Below are positions 60,011 through 64,000 of a stretch of 64,000 bases of DNA, one piece after another. The stretch's first letter is position 1; every line of letters begins with the position of its first letter. The translations under genes were made by a program, and so were the position numbers. Under the pieces are notes generated by a model. That model made no database searches. It was not told the origin of the DNA and was given only the letters and a program-made list of their open reading frames with translations. Source of the DNA: Massilia sp. IC2-477 (GTDB taxonomy: Bacteria > Pseudomonadota > Gammaproteobacteria > Burkholderiales > Burkholderiaceae_D); NCBI RefSeq assembly GCF_020707265.1, contig NZ_JAJFEQ010000008.1, positions 1 to 64,000 on the forward strand, written 5' to 3'.

Positions 60011-61228
60011 ATGGACATCGCGCATTTGCACTTCCTGGTGGCGGAAGCCGACGCTGCCCAGCGCAGGACGCTGGTGGAGCTGCTCGGCCAATTGGGCGCG
60101 AGCCGCGTCACCGACGTCCCAGACGGGCACCTGGCGCTGCAGCGCCTCGAAGCCGGCTTCACGCCGAAGGTGGACGTTGCGATCGTCGACCTGGCGCTGC
60201 CGGGCATGGACGGCCTCGAACTGATCCGCAGCGTGGGGTCGCTGCATGCAGCGACGGGGGCGGTCGTCGATGGCCTGCGCCTGATCGTCACCGGCGCCCA
60301 GCCGGCCGGCCTGCTGTTCTCGGTCGAGACCCTGGCCCAGGCCTATGGCGTCGAGCTGCTGGGCACCGTCGGCAAGCCGGTCACCGCCGCCAAGCTCAAA
60401 CCCCTGCTCGACAACTACACCCCGCTCGTGCGCAGCAGCGAAGCTGCAGGCAGCCCGCGCTTCAGCTTCCAGGAAATCGGCATCGGCCTGCAGAAGCGCC
60501 AGTTCGAACCCTTCTTCCAGCCGAAGATCGAACTCGCCACCGGCCAGGTGAAAGGCCTGGAAGCCTTCGCCCGCTGGCGCCATCCAGAACACGGCGTGCT
60601 GGGTCCCGGCGCCTTCATCGACGCGCTGGAACAGAACAACCGGGTCGACTTCCTCGACTGGAGCATGATCGAGCTCTCGGCCGAGCGCTGTCGCTGGCTG
60701 CAGGACCAGGGCATCCCGGTCCCGATCTCGATCAACCTGGCGCCCGAGACCCTGGCCCATCCAGCCTTCGTGCGCCGGATCACGGCCTGCATCGGGCGCC
60801 ACCGCATCCTGCCGGAATACCTGACCTTCGAGATGCCGGAATCCTCGGTCCTGAACACCGACCCCGAGTTCATCGAACGCCTGGTGCGCCTGCGCATGAT
60901 GGGCTTCGGCCTGGCAATCGACGACTACGGCACGGGCAGATCGAACCTGCAGCTGCTGGCGCGCATCCCCTTCACCGAACTGAAGATCGACCGCAGCTTC
61001 GTCGACGGCGCCTCCAAGCGCCGCCCGCTGGGTACGGTGCTGCGTTCCTGCCTCGGCCTGGCCCACAGCCTCGACCGCATGTCGGTGGCCGTTGGCGTGG
61101 AAACCCGCCAGGACTGGGACTTCCTGCAAAACCTCGGCTGCACCTACGCGCAGGGCTACCATATCGCCAATCCCATGGAAGCGGCGGCCTTCCCCGGCTG
61201 GCTCGAAGACTGGCGGCACTTCTTCTAA
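60011..61228 (+). CDS. Response regulator with degenerate EAL domain (c-di-GMP signalling)
   Basis: A 405-residue two-domain protein. The receiver domain (1-135) keeps Asp60 (VAIVDLALPGMDG) and Lys122 (GTVGKPV). The EAL domain (about 155-400) keeps most metal and ligand residues: Glu184 (but as EAF, not EAL), Asn242 (SINLAP), Glu274, Asp304-Asp305 (DDYGTG), Lys325 (KIDRSF) and Gln381 (QGY). At the position 36 residues after Lys325, where active enzymes have the first Glu of EGVE (the general base), there is Val361 (AVGVET). It may therefore bind c-di-GMP without cleaving it. It stands alone after the lpx operon, with GGAGTAGAG upstream. Confidence 0.85.
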   Translation: MDIAHLHFLVAEADAAQRRTLVELLGQLGASRVTDVPDGHLALQRLEAGFTPKVDVAIVDLALPGMDGLELIRSVGSLHAATGAVVDGLRLIVTGAQPAGLLFSVETLAQAYGVELLGTVGKPVTAAKLKPLLDNYTPLVRSSEAAGSPRFSFQEIGIGLQKRQFEPFFQPKIELATGQVKGLEAFARWRHPEHGVLGPGAFIDALEQNNRVDFLDWSMIELSAERCRWLQDQGIPVPISINLAPETLAHPAFVRRITACIGRHRILPEYLTFEMPESSVLNTDPEFIERLVRLRMMGFGLAIDDYGTGRSNLQLLARIPFTELKIDRSFVDGASKRRPLGTVLRSCLGLAHSLDRMSVAVGVETRQDWDFLQNLGCTYAQGYHIANPMEAAAFPGWLEDWRHFF

Positions 61229-61238
61229 GGGTGCCGTC

Positions 61239-61775
61239 ATGACCCATGCAGCTTCGCAAGGGGAAACTTTGTTGTCTGCCGAGGTGCAGAGAATCGGCTT
61301 TGGTGGAGGCTGCCATTGGTGTACTGAAGCCGTGTTCGCCGCTCTTCGCGGCGTTATCCGCGTGGAGCAGGGGTTCATCCGGGCCGACGCGCCCGACGAC
61401 AATTTCTCCGAAGCCGTGCTGCTCACCTTTCAACCAGACCAGATCTCACTTGGGTCCTTGATCGAGATCCATTTGCGGACGCATTCGAGCACGTCGGACC
61501 ACTCCATGCGGCGCAAGTATCGCAGCGCGGTTTATGTAATGGACGAGGCCCAGGCCGAGGCTGCACGGCGCGTCCTGATAGAAGTCGGGCCAGGATTCGA
61601 GGCGCCTCTTGTTACCCGAATCCTGCCCTTTCGAAGCTTCAAAGCTTCGGATGAGCGCTTTCAGCGCTATTCTGAAAAGAATGCCGGCGGCCCGTTCTGC
61701 ACCACCTATATCGACCCGAAGCTGGCGCTACTTGGAAAGGATTTCGGTGGTTTACTGAGGTCGGCACGTGAGTAG
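61239..61775 (+). CDS. msrA: MsrA-like peptide methionine sulfoxide reductase, shortened form
   Basis: A 178-residue MsrA-family protein. The catalytic motif is GFGGGCHWCTEAVFAALRGV, with the Cys nucleophile and the usual Trp. Downstream the loop that in most MsrA reads T-GHAE is shortened to DNFSEAVLLTF, leaving the Glu, and the GTQYRS motif is replaced by MRRKYRSAVY, which keeps the Tyr. No clear C-terminal resolving Cys pair is seen; one Cys occurs in GGPFCTTYIDPKL. It starts 10 bases after the EAL gene's stop. Enzyme assignment is likely, but this is a divergent subgroup. Confidence 0.75.
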   Translation: MTHAASQGETLLSAEVQRIGFGGGCHWCTEAVFAALRGVIRVEQGFIRADAPDDNFSEAVLLTFQPDQISLGSLIEIHLRTHSSTSDHSMRRKYRSAVYVMDEAQAEAARRVLIEVGPGFEAPLVTRILPFRSFKASDERFQRYSEKNAGGPFCTTYIDPKLALLGKDFGGLLRSARE

Positions 61776-61977
61776 CCGAGGAATCCTGATCCAGCAAAAA
61801 CGAGAGTCGCTCGACGACGTATGGAACGAACTCTTCATGGCAGCATGAGCATCGCGTCATAGTGCTTCAGACGCTTGTCTGGCGAAGCACGAAGAGTTGT
61901 TTCTACACTTTTCGCGCTTCTTATCGAAGTGAACTGGCTCAAATCGGCCAAGAGCGGACAGAAAGGATGAAGACAAC

Positions 61978-62259
61978 ATGAATCCTTACAGTGTAATGCT
62001 GCAAAAAGCGTCGATGGAGATGAGGCAGTTTCAACAGACTAGTTCCGAAGCATCCTATGTTCAGAAGAGCTGGCTTGAACAGCTTGCTGCACGTCTGGAA
62101 CATGCGAGTGCTCTTAGCGACGCTAAGTCAGCCGAGCTCGAAATACTAGCGATTGCGAGAAGCGACACTGACTCCGGCCCGATGAACCAGACCGCAATGC
62201 CATCGTTCTACATAGCATTAGATGCGGTGCGAAGAATGCGCAGGCACCGGTTGCTCTAA
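61978..62259 (+). CDS. Orphan 93-residue protein in a lower-GC region
   Basis: A 93-residue protein with no recognised family. It is predicted helical (SYVQKSWLEQLAARLEHASA, DAKSAELEILAIARSDTD), has no signal peptide or membrane segment and ends in a basic cluster (RRMRRHRLL). AAAGGATGAAGACAAC provides a fair ribosome site for the ATG. The surrounding sequence (about 61780-62560) is visibly poorer in GC and less codon-biased than the rest of the window, suggesting recent acquisition or relaxed selection. Confidence 0.45.
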   Translation: MNPYSVMLQKASMEMRQFQQTSSEASYVQKSWLEQLAARLEHASALSDAKSAELEILAIARSDTDSGPMNQTAMPSFYIALDAVRRMRRHRLL

Positions 62260-62300
62260 ACGTCCGCGATGGGTCGAAAGCGGACGTACACGGCCGTAGT
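62256..62300. repeat. Possible dispersed repeat fragment (VRFRPIADV-type)
   Basis: The segment CGTCCGCGATGGGTCGAAAG followed by CGGACGTACAC contains the inverted pair GTCCGC / GCGGAC. Its minus-strand translation gives VRFRPIADV, a peptide I recall as recurring in many proteobacterial intergenic ORFs. Only one copy occurs in the window, so the call rests on recollection. Confidence 0.35.
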
Positions 62301-62557
62301 TCGGTAGCTAAGCTTGCGGCCCTTTGCCCAGACGAATGGATACCATGGCCCAAGCACTTCTCTCCGAAGACCTTCGGTCGCTTTTAGTAGTTCATCTCCC
62401 AACTCATCGCAGATCGCCGAAAGGTAGACCGCACGTATCAACGATCGCGCGACACTAATCGGGATTCTGTTGTGCTCAAGATCTCAATTCCATCCGGAAT
62501 TAAATTAATGAGGGTTGGAGTCGATTTATTGCGAAACATTCTGACCCGAATGCAGTC

Positions 62558-63406
62558 TTAGTACTCGCGGCGGTCCGGTTTGATTTCCTGCAGGATCGTC
62601 GTGGCGATTTCTTCGATCGATTTGGTGGTCGACGACAGCCAGCGGATGCCTTCGCGGCGCATCATCGCTTCCGCCTCGTTCACCTCGTAGCGGCAATTCT
62701 CGATCGACGCATACTTGCTGCCCGCGCGGCGCTCGTTCCGGATCTGGGACAGGCGCTCGGGGGTAATCGTCAGCCCGAACAGCTTGGATTTGAACGGTGG
62801 CAAGGAGGAAGGCAGCTTGCCGCGCTCGAAATCGTCCGGGATCAGGGGGTAGTTCGCCGCCTTCAAGCCATATTGCATCGCCAGGTACAGGCTGGTCGGG
62901 GTCTTGCCGGAGCGCGACACGCCCACCAGGATCACGTCCGCCTCGGCCAGGTTCTTGTGCGACTGACCGTCGTCATGGGCCAGCGAAAAGTTGATCGCTT
63001 CGATCCTGTTCTTGTACTCCTCGGTGTCCACTGCATTGTGGATGCGTCCGATCGTGTGCGTCGACTTCACGCCCAGTTCCTGCTCGAGCGGCGACACGAA
63101 GGTCTGGAACAGGTCCATGTGCATGCCCCTGGCGGCCCGGATCACGCTCGACAGGTCGTGTTTCACCAGGGTCGAGAACACGATCGGCCGCTGGCCGTCG
63201 CGGCTGAAGCTGTCGTTGATCCGGCGCGCCGCCTCGTGCGCCTTTTCGATCGAGTCGATGAAGGGGAGGCGGATCTGGCGGAAGCGCATCTCGAACTGGC
63301 TCAGCACCGCGTGACCAAAGGTCTCTGCCGTGATGCCGGTACCGTCCGAGACGAAGAATACGGTGCGCGAGGGGGGAGTGGCGGGAACGCTGGTCTCTAC
63401 GGTCAT
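62558..63406 (-). CDS. ppsR: PEP synthase regulatory protein (bifunctional kinase/pyrophosphorylase, DUF299)
   Basis: Controls phosphoenolpyruvate synthase by ADP-dependent phosphorylation and Pi-dependent dephosphorylation of a threonine. The 282-residue protein has [20 protein letters not shown] at the N-terminus, the P-loop [10 protein letters not shown] (162-171), [20 protein letters not shown] and the C-terminal [19 protein letters not shown]. Divergent from ppsA, its target, with a 182-base gap. Confidence 0.94.
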   Translation of the reverse strand: MTVETSVPATPPSRTVFFVSDGTGITAETFGHAVLSQFEMRFRQIRLPFIDSIEKAHEAARRINDSFSRDGQRPIVFSTLVKHDLSSVIRAARGMHMDLFQTFVSPLEQELGVKSTHTIGRIHNAVDTEEYKNRIEAINFSLAHDDGQSHKNLAEADVILVGVSRSGKTPTSLYLAMQYGLKAANYPLIPDDFERGKLPSSLPPFKSKLFGLTITPERLSQIRNERRAGSKYASIENCRYEVNEAEAMMRREGIRWLSSTTKSIEEIATTILQEIKPDRREY

Positions 63407-63588
63407 GGTGTCGATTTGCTAAGTCTTGCTGTCAAACTAGCAGCATGGTCTGCCGGTCACGGGGTAAAATGCTCGGCAACGGGTCTGCATTGTGCTGCAC
63501 GACGGCCAGAATAACAAGAACACTCCGTCACCCAGCAGATTGTGAAATGCGCCAAAAGCTTTCTATCATCAAGTAAGGGTGTATCACC

Positions 63589-64000
63589 ATGACCAACCTG
63601 TCTGTAGCGGCATTGAAGGAGCCTGACCAAGCCTCACGCGTCTACGTAGCATCGTTCGAGAACCTGCGCATGACCGACGTCGAGTCGGTCGGCGGCAAGA
63701 ACGCCTCGCTCGGCGAGATGATCTCGCAGCTGGCCGGCGCCGGCGTGCGCGTGCCGGGCGGCTTCGCCACCACGGCCGACGCCTTCCGCGACTTCCTCGA
63801 ACACAGCGATGGTGGGCCTTCGCTGGCCCAGCGCATCGCCACGCGCCTGGAGAACCTCGACATCGACGACGTGCGCGCGCTGGCCAGCGCCGGCGCCGAG
63901 ATCCGCCAGTGGATCGTCGACACCCCGTTCCAGCCGCGCCTGGAACAGGAAATCCGCACGTTCTACGAGCGCCTGGTCGCCGATTCCAGTACCGAAGTCT
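63589..64000 (+). CDS. ppsA: Phosphoenolpyruvate synthase, N-terminal part (runs off the window)
   Basis: The first 137 residues of PEP synthase, which converts pyruvate and ATP to PEP, AMP and phosphate in gluconeogenesis. The N-terminal PEP/pyruvate-binding domain begins with FENLRMTDVESVGGKNASLG and GVRVPGGFATTADAFRDFL, diagnostic of the family. The rest, with the phospho-His domain, lies beyond base 64000. ATG at 63589 follows AAGTAAGGGTGTATCACC. A weak promoter (TTGTGC at 63490, TAACAA at 63512) may lie in the divergent gap. Confidence 0.93.
   Translation, partial: MTNLSVAALKEPDQASRVYVASFENLRMTDVESVGGKNASLGEMISQLAGAGVRVPGGFATTADAFRDFLEHSDGGPSLAQRIATRLENLDIDDVRALASAGAEIRQWIVDTPFQPRLEQEIRTFYERLVADSSTEV

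Overview
The window is high-GC, densely coded chromosomal DNA from a betaproteobacterium, most likely family Oxalobacteraceae (Massilia/Telluria/Janthinobacterium-like). This rests on protein similarity recalled from those genera, gene order (smc-zipA-ligA; rpsB-tsf-pyrH-frr-uppS-cdsA-dxr-rseP-bamA-skp-lpxD-fabZ-lpxA-lpxB-rnhB), the DUF1631 gene next to smc, and short dispersed palindromes. No rRNA, tRNA, CRISPR array, insertion sequence or prophage was recognised. The genus is an inference.

Layout. 1-3.4 kb: a truncated membrane-anchored protein, an outer-membrane barrel protein, a degenerate chemoreceptor with a 17-codon leader ORF, and an exported NTF2-like protein. 3.5-8.4 kb: the glycine cleavage operon gcvT-gcvH-gcvP on the minus strand, behind a consensus promoter and a tandem glycine riboswitch. 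8.5-11.9 kb: a ClpP-like protease, a small KGG-type stress protein and a DUF1631 protein. 12-20.9 kb: smc, zipA, ligA (with an apparent extra helix-hairpin-helix module), galU, def and a small envelope protein. 21-26.3 kb: a DUF885 peptidase, then a three-gene signalling module (small unknown protein, double-domain KaiC-like ATPase, hybrid histidine kinase). 26.3-35.8 kb: aminotransferase, peptide transporter, an amidohydrolase-fold protein that seems to have lost its metal ligands, a carotenoid/squalene-type FAD oxidoreductase, a GH31 glycosidase, a LysE exporter and exonuclease III. 35.9-38.9 kb: a complete polar amino-acid ABC transporter. 38.9-44.1 kb: DUF488, a small unknown protein, an RluF-like pseudouridine synthase, glnD and map. 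44.2-60 kb: the translation/isoprenoid/outer-membrane biogenesis superoperon. 60-64 kb: a response-regulator-EAL protein with a substituted catalytic position, an MsrA-like protein, a lower-GC orphan region, and the divergent pair ppsR/ppsA (ppsA runs off the end).

How it works together. Most of the window is core housekeeping: one-carbon metabolism under glycine control, chromosome condensation and division (smc, zipA, ligA), nitrogen sensing (glnD), translation (rpsB, tsf, frr, map, def), and a continuous assembly line for undecaprenyl phosphate, phospholipid, isoprenoid, Bam complex and lipid A. The unusual material lies between blocks: the KaiC-like/histidine kinase module, several signalling or enzyme folds that have lost diagnostic residues (chemoreceptor tip, amidohydrolase, EAL domain), a local AT-rich codon island over the rseP active site, and the LigA internal duplication.
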